This document shows positions 1 through 12,215 of a DNA stretch of 64,000 bases, in pieces. The notes under the pieces were generated by a model. That model made no database searches. It was not told where the DNA came from and saw nothing but the letters and a program-made list of their open reading frames with translations. Position numbers and translations under genes: made by a program. This DNA is from Sialis fuliginosa (taxonomy: Eukaryota; Arthropoda; Insecta; Megaloptera; Sialidae), in NCBI GenBank assembly GCA_961205875.1, contig OY540809.1, positions 10,118,267 through 10,182,266 on the forward strand, read 5' to 3'. Position 1 is the stretch's first letter, and each line of letters opens with the position of its first letter.

Positions 1-280
1 GAACGACACATGTTACGTGAAAATTTTATAGAATATTTTTTGTAGAGCGTTAAATTTCCTATAATATGGGTTTACAACGTTTGTTGTAAAATATTCCTTT
101 ACAAAGATTTATCTCAATTTATTTTTATAATTCGTGTTTTTTTTTTCTAAATTGACATATTATATGTCATTTTGACGTTTTAAATGACATTTTGACGTTT
201 GCATAAATTTAGATTTAGATTGAAATTGTCAAAAAATTAAAAATATATGAAAAAATAATCAGGTGCATTTTAAGAAAAAT
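1..280. repeat. Dispersed repeat, partner of the inverted copy at 56.9-57.16 kb
   Basis: This segment matches the reverse complement of about 56900-57157. Shared stretches include the ACATGTTACGTGAAAATTTT region, the TTTCCTATAATATGGGT region and the TCAAAATGACATTTAA-like block. The right copy continues into a part with CACAGACAGACC that resembles 7860-8010, so the full unit is longer than what is seen here and is cut by the left window edge. No coding capacity is visible. The repeat class is not recognised. Confidence 0.6.
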
Positions 281-2921
281 TATTTATTAATACTAAACCG
301 GTTATCAAATTTCATAACTGTACCACAATGGGTTCTCTCATTTTGAGTAAAATCTTTGGAAGGCTATAGCGTAGCTCCCTCACGAAGAATTTCTGGACAC
401 AAGTTAACATAAAGTTTTTTACTTAAAATAACATCCTCAATCTACTGTTAATTTTTTTTTACATTAGTTATAAATCAACATGTATAGAAAATAACGAGAA
501 AAGTTTGAAATTTTTAAACCGTTCACCGATTCAAAAATTGCTGCCATTTTTCTCCAAAATTAAAATTAAAATATTTTCACATCAAAATTTTTTATAAGGC
601 TCTAATCTCTAATGTAGCCAGTGCGTAATTTGTCCCTGACTTTTGTGTGCGAGAACCTCAAATTCACGCATCAGACAAAAATAACAAACACGCAAACAAT
701 GCAATAAGGTCGTGCATGGTTTCGACTATACTTGTCATCTCGTTAGTGTCGCAACTCTATTTCGTGGTAATGAATTACTTCAAGGTCATGTCGGTGACAT
801 TATAAATATTGTTCTGAACCCGGTTTTAAAGTAGTAATTACAACACAATGACTTTGGCATATACAGATATGAGTTTTTTATTAATGCCTTTTTTGTTTTG
901 GAAAAGAAACGTCTTTTTCGCATAAAGTCTAATCTACAGTATACACAAACTCAAATTACAGTTTCGCTATTGTATAAAATATTTAACTAGTGTTTATTAT
1001 CGCATTAAACTAAATTATTCATCTAGAATAAAATGTGTAATTAAATTTTAAAAATATATCTTAATTGATCTTACGCAACATAATTTTAATAAACCAACTT
1101 TAAAAAAACTCTAAAAATAATGAAAAGTATATAATCATTTTTAACAGTTTTTTAAGTCGGTTTTCTTTATTATTTCTTTCTTTATTGGCTTGGCACCGAC
1201 TTAAAAAAACTGGTAATAATTTAATTATTACTTTTCAGTGTTTTTAGAGTTTTTTTCAAGTTTTTTTATTTTTTTCCTTTTGAGTGGCGTATCTAAGAAG
1301 TCCATTGTCATATTCTGATAAAATTTATATGGGACCATCTCAGGAGTGTACTCTTTCAAATAAACAAAAATCAACCGAATAAGTGTATATTTGTCGGAAT
1401 AATATTCGAACATACTTAAAAACATATATTGATTGAAATGAGATAACCTCCTTTTTTGAAGTTGGTTAAAATTACACACAGTCTTTTAACTACTGAATCG
1501 TCTGACTTGGTAGAAAACTAAAATTTAGCATAATTATAGTTAATGATGGGACAATAATAGACCCTCAGAAATATTATAAAAATAAAATTTTAAGTTTTTG
1601 GCCTTTTTTGGAGGGAGGAGGGGAATGGTTTACTAAAAAAATGTATTCAATTCAAGTGGGTTATCAAATTATAGCTAATAATTCAAGGAATTTAAAATGT
1701 AAATGTTTTGTTATTAATAAAATCTTCATTGAAAAAATTTAAAAAAAAATTTCACATTTCGAAAAATATATAGAAAATAATCTGAAAAAATGGAATTATG
1801 TAAAATGATACCGTTATTACAAGAACTGAACGAACTATTAAAAGTATTTGTTCTTAACTTTGCTTTAGTTAAATTAAATTAACAATAAAATAAAAAATAC
1901 TTAACAATCGAATAAATTTAAAAATGACACACTTGAATTTTTTTTATGATAGATTTTTATATTCATTTAAGTACCTACAACCTTTGATCTAAATTTAGAT
2001 GGAGATTAAGAAAAACTGATATTAATAACACATCAATAAATATAATTCCTTTATTTTAAAGGAAACATTTAGCCTGGGATAAATTTAATTTAAAGCATTT
2101 GTATAAAATATAAGACATTTCATTGTAGATTTAAATATCAATACGATTTTATATATCGTTGTACATTAATTTTTAAAATTTGATACATCAAAAATACTTG
2201 TTTTTTTTCTTTACAAAATTCTACATATACTTTTTTTATATCATCGAAATATTTTATAAAATTTAATCGCAGTAATACAATCAATAATATAAGTCAATAA
2301 CTTTACAAATTGCCTGATTTATTTTTGTACTTAACTACTTACTACATTTGAAATTTGAGTTTAAAGTACCATCAAAAATCCTTTGATCCGATTAAGACTT
2401 AAAAATGGAAAAACAATTGAAATCAATTAGGTAGCTATATTTATTCACATCCACATCGTATTAAAATCAAATAATGAACAAAAAGTAAATAAAACACAAA
2501 AGGTGTAAATACATTATCAGATTTGATTATTTTCCGAAAAAAAAAACGTGAAATAAAACAATAAACAAAATTCGATAATGGACTGAAATAAGTACCTACA
2601 AATAAGTAAATCATCCTTTATTCATATATAAAGTATACATATATTTTATATACATTAACTTTTTCTACATAAATATTAATAATAAAATTATTATATGATT
2701 TTAAAATGTATGCACATTTTTATTATTTTTAAAATGTCATTCTACAGGTATATTAACCTTGACAAAAAACTAAATAAAAAACATACTTCTTGTTTTGAAT
2801 TTATAAATACAGTAATGAATTTCTTCATCGGTTTAGTTTTTTGTTTATTTTATAAGAAGATGATATTTAAATAAAATAATAATAACTAAAGATGTGACAT
2901 ACGTGTAAAAGTCATCCTTAA
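281..2921. other. AT-rich intergenic or intronic DNA without recognisable gene
   Basis: This 2.6 kb is very AT-rich with frequent stops in all frames. A minus-strand frame at 1228-1479 (83 codons) is lysine-rich at its end and overlaps simple A/T runs, with no splice or domain signal. A slightly more GC-balanced patch near 600-820 has no clear features. If the GALNT-like gene at 34 kb extends leftwards, this stretch may be intronic. Confidence 0.5.
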
Positions 2922-3790
2922 TCCTTAATATATATAAAGCTCAACGTCTCTCTGTCTGTCTGTCTGTCTGTCTGTCTGTCCGTTAGTTACCTTATCACTC
3001 GAGAACCACTTATCCGATTTACTTTTTGTATTTTTTAATTCATAGGTACGTTCTCTGGCCAGGTTATAGGCTATATTTTTTTACGTTAGGTAACATAACA
3101 ACAAAGCAGTGACAATAATAGTAAATCAAGTCGGAAAAATTTTTGCCGTCGGCGCGCTGTTTTGTAATACGCTGCCTAAACCGTTCAATATAGAACAAAA
3201 TAATGTAATAAAGAATTGTGTAGAATCAAAAGTTCTTCAATTAAGTCCGCGACACCATATGTCTAACTTTTATATTTTAGCCACAATGACTGCTTTTATG
3301 TTACAAAGAAAACATACAATATTTGGGTTCTGTTTACATGGACTTATTACCTGCAAAACATTAATCCATATCGAAATAAATGATTTCATCGTCATAAGCA
3401 CTTAATGTAGATATAATTTGCCCTTTACAGCATCCAATTTGGTCGTATAGTTTATAAAATATCGAAATATATGTTATACAGGACATATTATTCGCGCGTT
3501 GTGACCGTGCGCGGGGTGCAGCGAGGGAATGTGCCAACACGCTGGGCAGAGCCGAACAGGCCGGTATTCTTTTGATTGTCAATTGTTTATTTTGTTTTCA
3601 ATAATTAACTTTTAAATTTAAATAGAACAAAAATTATTTTTACTTTTTGTTAGGTAGGTAATTTAAGTGTTATTTGGTTTTTATTACATTAGTAACTAAT
3701 CGTGTTTGTAATTAATTCAACTATATATTTTTTAAATCCTAAACAATAATTCCGTAGTTCACGCGAGCGAAGCCGCGTGGGCCCAGCTAG
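2922..3790 (+). mobile_element. Helitron-like non-autonomous element, copy 1
   Basis: The element begins TCCTTAATATATATAAAGC after an A. It ends with a GC-rich hairpin (GCGAGCGAAGCCGCG region, about 3759-3777) followed by CTAG and then T. This matches the Helitron pattern A|TC...hairpin-CTRR|T without a target-site duplication. A TCTG microsatellite (2949-2980) follows the 5' end. An inverted relative at 30573-31347 shares the blocks around GAACCACTTATCCGATTT, the GGCCAGGTTATAGG region and the GCGCGCTGTTTTG region. Open frames at 3109-3405 (plus) and 3361-3582 (minus) show no Rep or helicase motif, so the element is non-autonomous. Confidence 0.7.
2949..2980. repeat. (TCTG)n microsatellite
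   Basis: Eight consecutive TCTG/TGTC units lie just inside the 5' end of the Helitron-like element. The inverted copy at 31305-31325 has only a short GACAGACAGAGAGA version, so the tract has changed length between copies. Confidence 0.85.
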
Positions 3791-3940
3791 TTATATTATA
3801 AAATGAATTGTATACGCTATCTATTGGCTTTTTATTTATTACTCAATGATTATTGTAAGTTCCGGAGATATAAGCTTTCATATTTTCGTTACATTCGTGT
3901 TTCCGAGGTTATCCCTTAAAATTGCCGGGGAAGACGTATA

Positions 3941-4508
3941 GTCCTTGGTCCCGGCTTTAAATTTTGAAATAAAAAATACTCCTCTGAAACTGCGTGAGTG
4001 GATTCATTTTGGCGTAACCTACAACTTTTTTATCTTCGAAAATTCTGAGAATTGGGGCGTTATTGATGTGGCATGCGTCAAACATGTTTAGGGCGTATAT
4101 CAGGGCAAGACCCTTGATTTTTGTAGGCCAGTATAACCATAACATTTTACTATTATTTATCTAGCAATTGTGCAAAAATCAGCCGGTTATTTATAAATTA
4201 CATAACATCATGAATTTGACATGTTGAGGGTGTAGGTCTCGCTAAATGCCCCAATATTTTTGTAGGTCAATATATTTCCCGGTGTTTGCATTATAAAATC
4301 TTGTTATTCAAGTGAAAAAGAAAGGGTTATTCGTAAATTTCTTATAACTATCGTTAAATTGACGTGTTTGACGCATGCCACATCAAAAACGCCCCAATAC
4401 TAAGAATTTTCGAAGATAAAAAAGTTGTAGGTTACGCCAAAATGAATCCACTCACGAAGTTTCAGATGAATATTTTTTATTTCAAAATTTAAAACCGGGA
4501 CCGAGGAC
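3941..4508. mobile_element. MITE with long terminal inverted repeats and TA target site, copy 1
   Basis: It starts GTCCTTGGTCCCGGC and ends with the inverse GGGACCGAGGAC, flanked by TA on both sides (3939-3940 and 4509-4510). The inverted arms are about 130 bp and share the blocks TGGCGTAACCTACAACTTTT and TATCTTCGAAAATTCT. The TA duplication suits the Tc1/mariner superfamily. A second copy at 17297-17806 carries the same arms but the interior in the opposite direction. The minus-strand frame at 3957-4145 runs through the arm and is not a gene. Confidence 0.85.
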
Positions 4509-4510
4509 TA

Positions 4511-5516
4511 GTAGTTCTGTACATAAAAAAATGGATTAGAAAAAAATTCTAAACCAGAAATCCAAATTTTTTTACAAAATTTCTTATTTGTGTGCGACCC
4601 ACGGAAAATTTGTCAATGCAGCCCCTGGTTAACCAGGCCTGTGTTAGATTATAAATATGTAATCTATATTCATATACATAACAACAATCAATTACATATT
4701 CATATATCACACGTTGGAAACATAAAAAATCCCATCTTGAATGACCTTAACCATTTCTTCAGACAACAGGTCAAACGCATAAATAAACAAACACAATATC
4801 CACAGCCCATAGTAGCATGTTCAGTAGTAATATATGAAATGGTAATTCACCGTAATATTTCTCTAAACAATAGGCCTTCTTCAAGTATCTTACTTTCTAT
4901 CTGCGTGAAGAATACACATCTCGAGTATCGTACACACTTCCTCTATGCTTTTTGTTATAAATTTTACGGAAACTGGCGGGTGATGGAAACGCGCGCTCTG
5001 AGTAATTTATAGAAAACGTATTCATGCAAATAATTCTATGCGCTATTATTATTTGTTTTTTTTTTTAAATACTTGGATAACTGTTATTACACATTGTATG
5101 CTGTTATCTGCATCTATTCACTTTCTTTATTTTTTTATAAAATTTAGCTTCACTCTCTGGCGAATCTTATGCCAAACTTGATGAATCGCTAAGTCGAGAC
5201 TTAAACCATCTTAAATTTGGACGAGACGATATCAACTTTATAAATTTTGTCGCGAATATCGGTTTTAAAACATTATCAATAACAGCCCCACAAAAAATGT
5301 CTTGTACTCTAAACCAGATTATGTTTTTCTTACGTATTTTTGGACTCTTAAAACTGACGATAAAAATCCCCGCTGACCTCCAAAACGATTTGCTAGCATC
5401 AAAAAACTATTTAAAAAATAAAATAATTATATCAATTTTGAGAGCTCTTACGGACCATGATAAATATATTAACCAAGTCCAATTTATGACTTTTGACGTA
5501 AATAACGTCTAGTTTC
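4511..5516. other. No supported gene; contains a 140-codon open frame
   Basis: The longest continuous plus-strand frame of the window lies at 4590-5012 (140 codons, starting from GTG). Its translation is rich in I, H, N and Y, as expected of AT-rich non-coding DNA, with no recognisable domain. The flanks show no exon signals that I trust. A second frame at 5297-5512 (71 codons) runs up to the repeat found again at 59.35 kb and may be a transposon remnant. I do not call a gene here. Confidence 0.4.
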
Positions 5517-5660
5517 AGGCCAGATACTGGGTGGGCATTTCAGAAACTTGATGTAATGCACTAAGATTAGTTTTGCGCGCTAGCGTAAATTTAAAATCAG
5601 TATATCTCTACACACAAAATTAAGGGCAAAAAACATATCCCTACACACAGAGCAGCTACC
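5477..5660 (+). repeat. Dispersed repeat, copy shared with 59.35-59.50 kb
   Basis: The blocks GGTGGGCATTT, AGAAACTT(G/A)ATGTAA and TGCGCGCTAG(C/A)GTAAATTT, followed by AAAATCAGTATAT, occur in the same order here and at 59350-59480. The similarity begins upstream with TTTGACGT(A/G)AATA(A/G)CGTCTAG. Ends are not defined and the repeat class is not recognised. Confidence 0.65.
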
Positions 5661-6084
5661 TTGCGGTAAAAAAATGGTCATACAGTGATACAAAAAAATT
5701 AAATCGAAGAGAAAAGACTGATCTATAAAAGCCATCCATTCAATTTCGTAAAAAAATTATCATAGCCCGCGAAGGCTTTCAAAATTGACGACAGAAAAAC
5801 ATTTTGGGGGTGAGCGAGTCTTTATTGGCAAATTCGTTTTCAACGTCCAAAAATACGTGATTTTTATGAGTTTGTGTAATTTATGATTACATATTTATAA
5901 TTCTAGGCGCTAAATATAAATACGTTTTATTTTTATTTCATGGTTATAAATTAAATATTATTTAATTGATTTTTTTAAAATAAAAGTTTTCTTTTATTTT
6001 TTATTAATGAACGTAAAAATAAGGAAATAGTTTAACCAAATCAAATTAATCTGCTTCTTGTAATGTATTTCAATTAAATATTTT

Positions 6085-6260
6085 ATTTATAACTGTAACA
6101 TAAAAAATATCTGCCTTGGGAGCCACGGGACTTTCTTATACGTAATCGTAACAGTGAATAGTGTATGTGATTCTTATTTTATTAAAACATTTTTGACAAA
6201 CTAATAAAATGAATGGAACATAAACTATAGATAATATTATTCTCTACATTATATATCATA
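6085..6260 (+). repeat. Dispersed repeat, copy shared with 22.32-22.50 kb
   Basis: It shares GGGAGCCACGGG, CTTTCTTATACGTAAT, TGACAAACTAATAA and the ACATAAA(C/T)TATAGATAAT block with 22345-22490 in the same orientation. The last block also occurs in the neighbouring family at 6565 and 20728, so these repeats share a module. Confidence 0.65.
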
Positions 6261-6564
6261 TGAATTTTTTTAACGTAATAATTGAAAACGGATGTTTACT
6301 CTTGTCAATTTTTGAATTTTCGAATTATTTTTTAAATTAGAAAAAAATGTCGAGTATGTTACTATCTATAATTTATTCCCCATACATTTTTTCTCAACAT
6401 TTATGATTTAGCCAAAAAGAATTTTTTTATATAATTATTTAGACTCACCCACACTGTTCACTCTCAATATTACGTATACGAAAGTTCCATTACATTCATG
6501 GCAGATATTTCTTCTCTGTTATGAACCATTTGAATTATAATACATTTTTTTCAAATTCGTTCTT

Positions 6565-6965
6565 TCGAAAAAATGAATAGAACATAAATAATAGATATTG
6601 ATATTACCTACAATTTTTAACTTGGCCATTTTTCTCTATTTCAAACTGTTTCAGAGTAATTCGAAAAATTCAAAAATCGACGTAGGTAAACATCCGTATC
6701 CGGTTGAAAGATCGTTTTCTTCCCAGACAAAAATTAATCTTAAATATAAAATTTCATCCTTCTACGATTTGTCGTGTTTGAGTTACAGCACTTACAGACA
6801 GGCAGACAGACGGACACACAGACATCATGGCGAAAATAGTCAGAATGGATTCAGGGAAGGTCAAAATGGATAATTCCATCAAAATCCGGATTTCGAATAA
6901 AATCGGCTTCACTATACTTACTTATACTAATGTATATTTCATATACAAGGTATAAGAAAGTAAAA
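6565..6965 (+). repeat. Dispersed repeat family with GACAGACAGAC module
   Basis: The order is: a GAATAGAACATAAAT start; a TTACCTACAATTTTTAAC block; a TCTACGATTTGTCGT(G/A)TTTGAGT block; a CAGACAGACGG run; an ATTCAGGGA(A/G)GGTCAAAAT block; and an AAAATCCGGATTTCGAA block. This order is repeated at 20728-21070. Diverged relatives lie at 32255-32590 and 28730-29050, and the CAGACAGACGGACGG tail also appears near 19085. The plus-strand frame at 6598-6873 lies inside the repeat. The common end, TATTTCATATACA...GTATA, could mark a terminus. Class unknown; a SINE-like or LINE-tail origin is possible. Confidence 0.65.
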
Positions 6966-8529
6966 ATACTGTTCGATATTAATTTATAAAATCAATAATT
7001 ACATTAACATAAACATAATATAATATTTGATTATTTTCGAAAAAAAAGATTACTTATTTCATAAGAATAAAATAAATTTTTCTCAAATATTTTTATCAAT
7101 CTACTACCTTATTATTTAAAGCCAAATTTAGAGCGGTAAGTTCATAGAATCAGTACTTAATAAGTTAATTCCGGTGAAGAATGTGAATTTGACACTCTAT
7201 GCGTTTAATATATAACAATTTGATCCACTGATCATTCTCGCCGCCCTTTAATTAAACTATTACCTCGCTATATATAAGATTTATAAATACCTACATGAGT
7301 ACTAAATCTGTCTGAAACGTGTTTAGAAATCTATTTATAATTTTTGTTTTTTCAAAGGACTATAAATATCTTTATTGCAATAAAATATAATACAGTTGGC
7401 ATCGGCAATGTGCTTTATTAGTATAAAATATTCACATCAAAATTGAAATACGGATTACTTATTTATAAATTTGACGAATCAAACGGAAAAAAGACCCTCT
7501 CAAAGAGGGACCGTTGCTATGTTATTAATACTTGATTTTATTTATATTTGGAAAATACAGGTACAAGTGAAAACAGGAAACGGAAGCTTGAATTATGTTC
7601 AATTTTTTAACTTAGATACATAAGTTCAATTTTATATTATATATTTTCCAATTTCAAGGTTATTTTTATTTAAATATGGGATAATTAATAGTTTTTGGAG
7701 TTGGAAAAATTGATTGTATTTTTCTTAATTTCCAGATAAATACCACATGAAGATTTAAAAAAACATTTTGCTTCCTCGCAATCGCAATATCCGAGATATG
7801 AGAAGCTTTGTGATCATTTTAGAAAGAGACAAAAAAATTGTTCTCCGATTTCAAAATTTTCTGTTCCAGATCACGACAAACACTTTTCGTTCCGAGTCTC
7901 TCTGTCTGTCTGTGTGTCTGTCCCCTGAATCCTTGTCAGACGCATAATTAATTAAACTTGGTTGGATGGTTGGGTCAGGCTTGGGGATGGTTCCATTTAA
8001 TTTAAAATTTAAATAAAATTAAGATTAAGAGATGGCCTTAAAAAAATCTACTGTAGAAAAGAAACAGTATTCTAGTATAGAGTATAGAGTAAAAGAAAAC
8101 ACAGTTTATTGGTGCATTTTACTTTATTAAAAACCATTTGCAACTGAAAATTTTCCTACGACAAAACTGAAAGTATGCCTCAGGTTGCATTTCCTAAAAC
8201 AAAATTAGAATTTAAAAGTTTTATTACGGTGATCCATGGACCGGATGTAACCAGCAAGGGACTATAATCTGACCCCTAAACATTACTCTCATGTATTTTG
8301 TTTACTCATAATAACTAACAGCTTATAAGTCTATTTTTGTACGCTCGTCCATCCGGCCCGCATGTTGGTTTTATCACCGCCCCAAGATTACTAAAAAGTT
8401 ATCGATCATTGTCATGTTACAGTGGTTCTCAAACAGATATTTACTGATATATATACTGATATTTTTTATTTATTTATAAGATTGCAATTCTAATTTTATA
8501 TTTTTTTTAACCGATGTGTAGGATTGATA
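6966..8529. other. Non-coding AT-rich stretch with repeat fragments
   Basis: No gene is visible. Around 7860-8010 a TCTGTCTGTCTGTG run, CCCTGAATC, CTTGGTTGGATGGTTG and GGATGGTTCCATTT match, in reverse complement, the segment 57190-57320. This is another copy of the repeat seen at the window start. At 8225-8385 two GC-richer inverted patches (GGTGATCCATGGACCGGATG and CATCCGG...TTATCACCG) suggest a decayed TIR element. Confidence 0.5.
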
Positions 8530-9056
8530 CAAGGTTAGTATATGTATAGGTTGCCTCATAACTTTTTGACCAATCAGCGGCTGCGTGTGATGACGTCACC
8601 CTGAGGAACCTTTAAACGTTGTTTCATATATTAAGTTTTTTTTCAAATTATTTCGAATTTTTGGATATTTGTATTTAAAAAAAGTAAATATTATTGTTTA
8701 TTACAGAAGCACAAATTATTACATATAATATTTCTTCATAAAAACTTTAAAATGATGTCAGAAATCAATGCTTAAAGAAAATACATTTCTTGGTTACACA
8801 TAAAAAAACACTTGTTTAAAACTATAATTTATAATAATAAAATAATAAAAATTTAGATTTAAAACTCAGTACACTATCAATATCAAATGAAAATATTTAA
8901 AAACAACTTACAATAAATCAGTTTAACTAAAATAAAGAGTAAATATAGTTTGACAGCCATTTATAATGTCAAAGAGTTCCTCACGATGACGCGTTCTCCC
9001 CTCTCATGCCACTCCCCGCCAGAGTTATGAGGCAACCTATTACTTTACTAACCTTG
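8530..9056. mobile_element. MITE with perfect 9-bp target duplication, copy 1
   Basis: The element starts CAAGGTTAGTA and ends TACTAACCTTG. It is flanked by the identical 9-mer GGATTGATA at 8521-8529 and 9057-9065. A second inverted motif, GGTTGCCTCATAACT near the left end and AGTTATGAGGCAACC near the right, extends the terminal inverted repeat. A diverged second copy lies at 24187-24658. A 9-bp duplication is usual for Mutator-like elements, whereas hAT and P elements make 8 bp. The superfamily is inferred only. No transposase frame is present. A CRE-like TGACGTCA occurs near 8591. Confidence 0.9.
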
Positions 9057-9096
9057 GGATTGATATGGTTTTTCATTATTATTGTAGACTGATAAC

Positions 9097-9385
9097 TAGG
9101 GATTGGAAAAACAGTTGTTATTTTCAATGAAATATTTACTAGTTGAATTTTTTTTCGGAAAATAGTTAGTAAATAGTTTTTTTACGATTTGATAATAATT
9201 AGTGCAAACGAAGCAATAAAAAGTGTCGCAGATAGTTTTAAAATAGTTGGAAAGGTAGTTGCAAAAAGTTGATTTCAAATCGTGTTCAATCAAACCAGTT
9301 TTCTTAGAACGGTGGAGATATGTAATAAAAATTACAATAAATGCATTTTTACGCAATAGTTAAAAAACTATTTTTCCAATCTCTA
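9097..9385. mobile_element. hAT-like MITE adjacent to the 9-bp-TSD MITE
   Basis: Termini TAGGGATTGGAAAAACAGTT and, in reverse complement, TAGAGATTGGAAAAATAGTT form the inverted repeats. The flanks CTGATAAC (9089-9096) and CTAATAAT (9386-9393) agree at six of eight positions, consistent with a decayed 8-bp hAT target duplication. The minus-strand frame at 9096-9356 covers almost the whole element and is not a gene. The element sits 31 bp beyond the duplication of the previous MITE. Confidence 0.7.
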
Positions 9386-9708
9386 CTAATAATCTGTATA
9401 AAAGCAAAATGCAGATCGCATTAGCTTAGCTTTTGCTCGAGAGTAAATTCATTATAATACTGAACATTAATTAATTCATATTGTTGTTTTGACTCCAACG
9501 TAATTTAATTACAAACAAAGATAAAAACTGCACAACTCAAGCCAAACGGTGAAAGCGGAAAATTATGAAGACATTTTTGATTCTAATTGAAACTGATGAA
9601 CTTCTTACAGAAAACGAGTTTAAAGAAAAAGTTACCTCCAACATTTTGTCACTCAATGCAAAATCTCGAAGATTTTTTTTTTCGAAAGTGTATGATGTAC
9701 GCAGAAAC

Positions 9709-9856
9709 CAGTGGCGTAACCAGCATGACGCCAGGGGAGGCCTAACCCCTCAGCAGTGTTGTAATCAACGAGGAAGCAGGTTATTATGTTATAACTTATA
9801 ATATATATATTATGTCAATATCCCCCCCCCCTCCAAAAAAACTGGTTACACCACTG
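9709..9856. mobile_element. Short hAT-like MITE (CAGTGGCGTAACC termini)
   Basis: It starts CAGTGGCGTAACCAG and ends CTGGTTACACCACTG, giving 15-bp inverted termini with two mismatches. It contains a GC-rich start and a C run (CCCCCCCCCCTCC). Flanking 8-mers GCAGAAAC and ACAAAACC match at only five positions, so the duplication is decayed or the ends are slightly off. Related elements lie at 38530-38667 and 39588-39910. The frame at 9565-9801 runs into it by chance. Confidence 0.7.
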
Positions 9857-11945
9857 ACAAAACCCGAATTTAATTTCACAAATTATACCACAAGTAAAAA
9901 TGAATCAAACAAAAGTTGCATTAAATCACTTTTACTTGAGATATCATGCAAAAATTCACACCGAAAATAAAAGTAAATAATACTACATTTGAAACAGAAA
10001 AAAAAACACGTAACTATAATTAAACATTGTGAGTATCACTTTCTACTTGCCTTACATTAATTATAACAGATGATGCATTAGAAATGTAAAACTATCATTA
10101 CGTCTACAATTTTTCATTTTTCTTCGAAATCCGTTGAAGACAGGGCTGTACTTAGAATTAGTTAAACAATTTATTCTAAATTAAATTATCACTCTTTTAT
10201 ATTTGCATATTTTTGGTAAGAAGGTTCCCAAAATATGGTTAGTACCCCAAAGTCCAGAATAATACCGATTTTAATGCGATTTTCACCAATAGTTATATAT
10301 TTTTAGTGCATGTTCTTAGCTACTAATATTTAATGAAAAGACTAAAAAAATATATTTTGTTTCCATGATGTGTCATGTCAACATTATAATTATATATAAA
10401 CATAATTTAGGTGTATAATTTGCAGATATTAACCCGAGTAATACCGGGTCCAATGCGCTAGTTAAGTAATATAATAACAATAAAGTAACTCATATAAGGC
10501 GTTGAAAAATTAAAAGAACTAATTCGCAAATTAAACAAAAATAAACTGCAATATGAACACCACAATATTGTTTTACAAACAAAATTTTAATAACGATTCG
10601 TTATATCGAAAAATGGTTAGAACATAAATTTTAGATAGTTACATTATCGACTTTTAATCAAATCATTTTTATATTTTTCAAACCATTTAAAAAATAAATT
10701 TCAGGAAAATGAATGCAGAAAATAAAAAATTACTTTAGGTTTATAGTTTTTGGGTTATTTTTTAAATAATATTTTAGTATCATATTCCTTAAAATATATT
10801 TTCATAAAGACAATTATGTTGCTACAAAAATGTTCCAATATAAAAATTGCTCACATCTACTTTTAGGACCGGCCCTGGATTTATTACCTTTCAAACATAA
10901 CCTTGATTTGTTGACGAACACTTTAACAAAGCAGTTATTTTGTTCTATTAATTTTTTATGAGAGCAATTTCATCTCAGACATCTTCCATTTACTATTATC
11001 AATTTGAATAAAGAATTTTAATTATCATATTATATCTTTCATTACTTCATAAATTCATGTCGGGACATTTTAATAATCCATACATTAAATATAATTATCA
11101 AATTAGTCGAATAATGTAAAGATTTAACATACATTACTTTAAAGTAACAAATAATAATGATTTTATATATTTCTTAAAATTTATCTAAAATTTAATCAAA
11201 TAAAATTGTATAAATATTTATAAAATGTAAAATTGGTGCAAAAATGGTTATGGGCACACAAATTCTCATATATAAGCCCGTATTGAATCAATTTAAACAT
11301 ATCTGATAAAAGTACCTATACTTGAACTAATTGTAACAAAATAAATTGTTTTAATTTAAAACAGTATTGTTTTTATTGCATATTTTCTCTAATCTTGTTA
11401 AAAAATATTTTGAAGAAAAGTTTCTCATTTTTTCACGTAGATTCACATCCCAAATAGAAAAATATAGGTTCTCATTTAGAAAAATAAAGTTAACATTAAA
11501 ATTTCCGTTCCCCCCCCCCCCCACCCAAAAAAATTAATTAATTCTCGAAATAAAAATTCGTTACCTTTTACTTCGAGTATTTATCAACATATAAATAGAA
11601 ATAGCAGTGCTTTTCTCAATAGATTAATAGTACCGATTGTTATTTTTTACATTTTTTTTACCATTATTTTAATTTTTTCTCATGCTCTTACATTACTTAA
11701 AACCCAAATCAAAGATCTCATAGAATAAATAAATTAAAATCTTAAAACTTTCAACCTTCGTTTTTCACAGGTAGGAGATTAAAAAATCCAGCAGATATTT
11801 TGTTATTATTAATACATAAAATATAACATGTTAGAATTATTTTCCTGCTACATACTCGTATATAACATATTTCTTGTTGATTATTTTATGAAAATAATCG
11901 AAATACACATTTTTATGATTTAAATAAACATTTATAACTAAAAAT
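9857..11945. other. AT-rich stretch without recognised genes
   Basis: No exon-like composition was seen. Around 10270-10400 the sequence TTTTCACCAATAGTTA, GTGCATGTTC and GAAAAGACTAAAAAAAT resembles 58560-58660 (same strand). It also resembles 25420-25480 and 25960-26080 in reverse complement, marking a dispersed repeat. A run of 14 C at about 11509-11522 is a homopolymer tract. Confidence 0.5.
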
Positions 11946-12215
11946 ATATTATACTTGTTCAGAGGCGACTTTAGCAAGCCTGACGCCCTTGGCAAGAATT
12001 TATTTCAACCCCACCCCCCTAATCGTCGCTCCCTTTCCGGGGCAATTATTTCATCAAGAAAATCATTAAAAATACATTTTTTATTCAATAATTTATTCAG
12101 TTAAAAATTAATAAAAAATTTTACTACAATTTGAACACATAAGTCTTATTCCGTGTGGCCGTTCTCTGCCCCCCCCCCTCCTGTCTTGGCGCCCTAGGCA
12201 GTTCCTATTCTGTGC
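11946..12215. mobile_element. Candidate decayed TIR element, GC-rich ends
   Basis: A GC-rich left part (CTGACGCCCTTGGCAAG) and right part (CTTGGCGCCCTAGGCAG) surround an AT-rich centre, with C runs next to each end. The style resembles the CAGTGGCG-type MITEs, but the inverted repeats are imperfect and no target duplication was identified. Confidence 0.35.

Noticed and set aside
2945-2990. TCTG tract as a CRISPR-like or regulatory repeat
   Set aside because: It is a plain tetranucleotide microsatellite within a Helitron-like element; there are no spacers.
4590-5012. 140-codon plus-strand open frame, the longest in the window
   Set aside because: It starts from GTG, has no domain or signal, has a residue composition typical of AT-rich random sequence and no exon context. 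One frame of this length is not surprising in 64 kb searched in six frames.
9096-9356. 86-codon minus-strand frame
   Set aside because: It is contained in a hAT-like MITE and starts at its inverted terminus.
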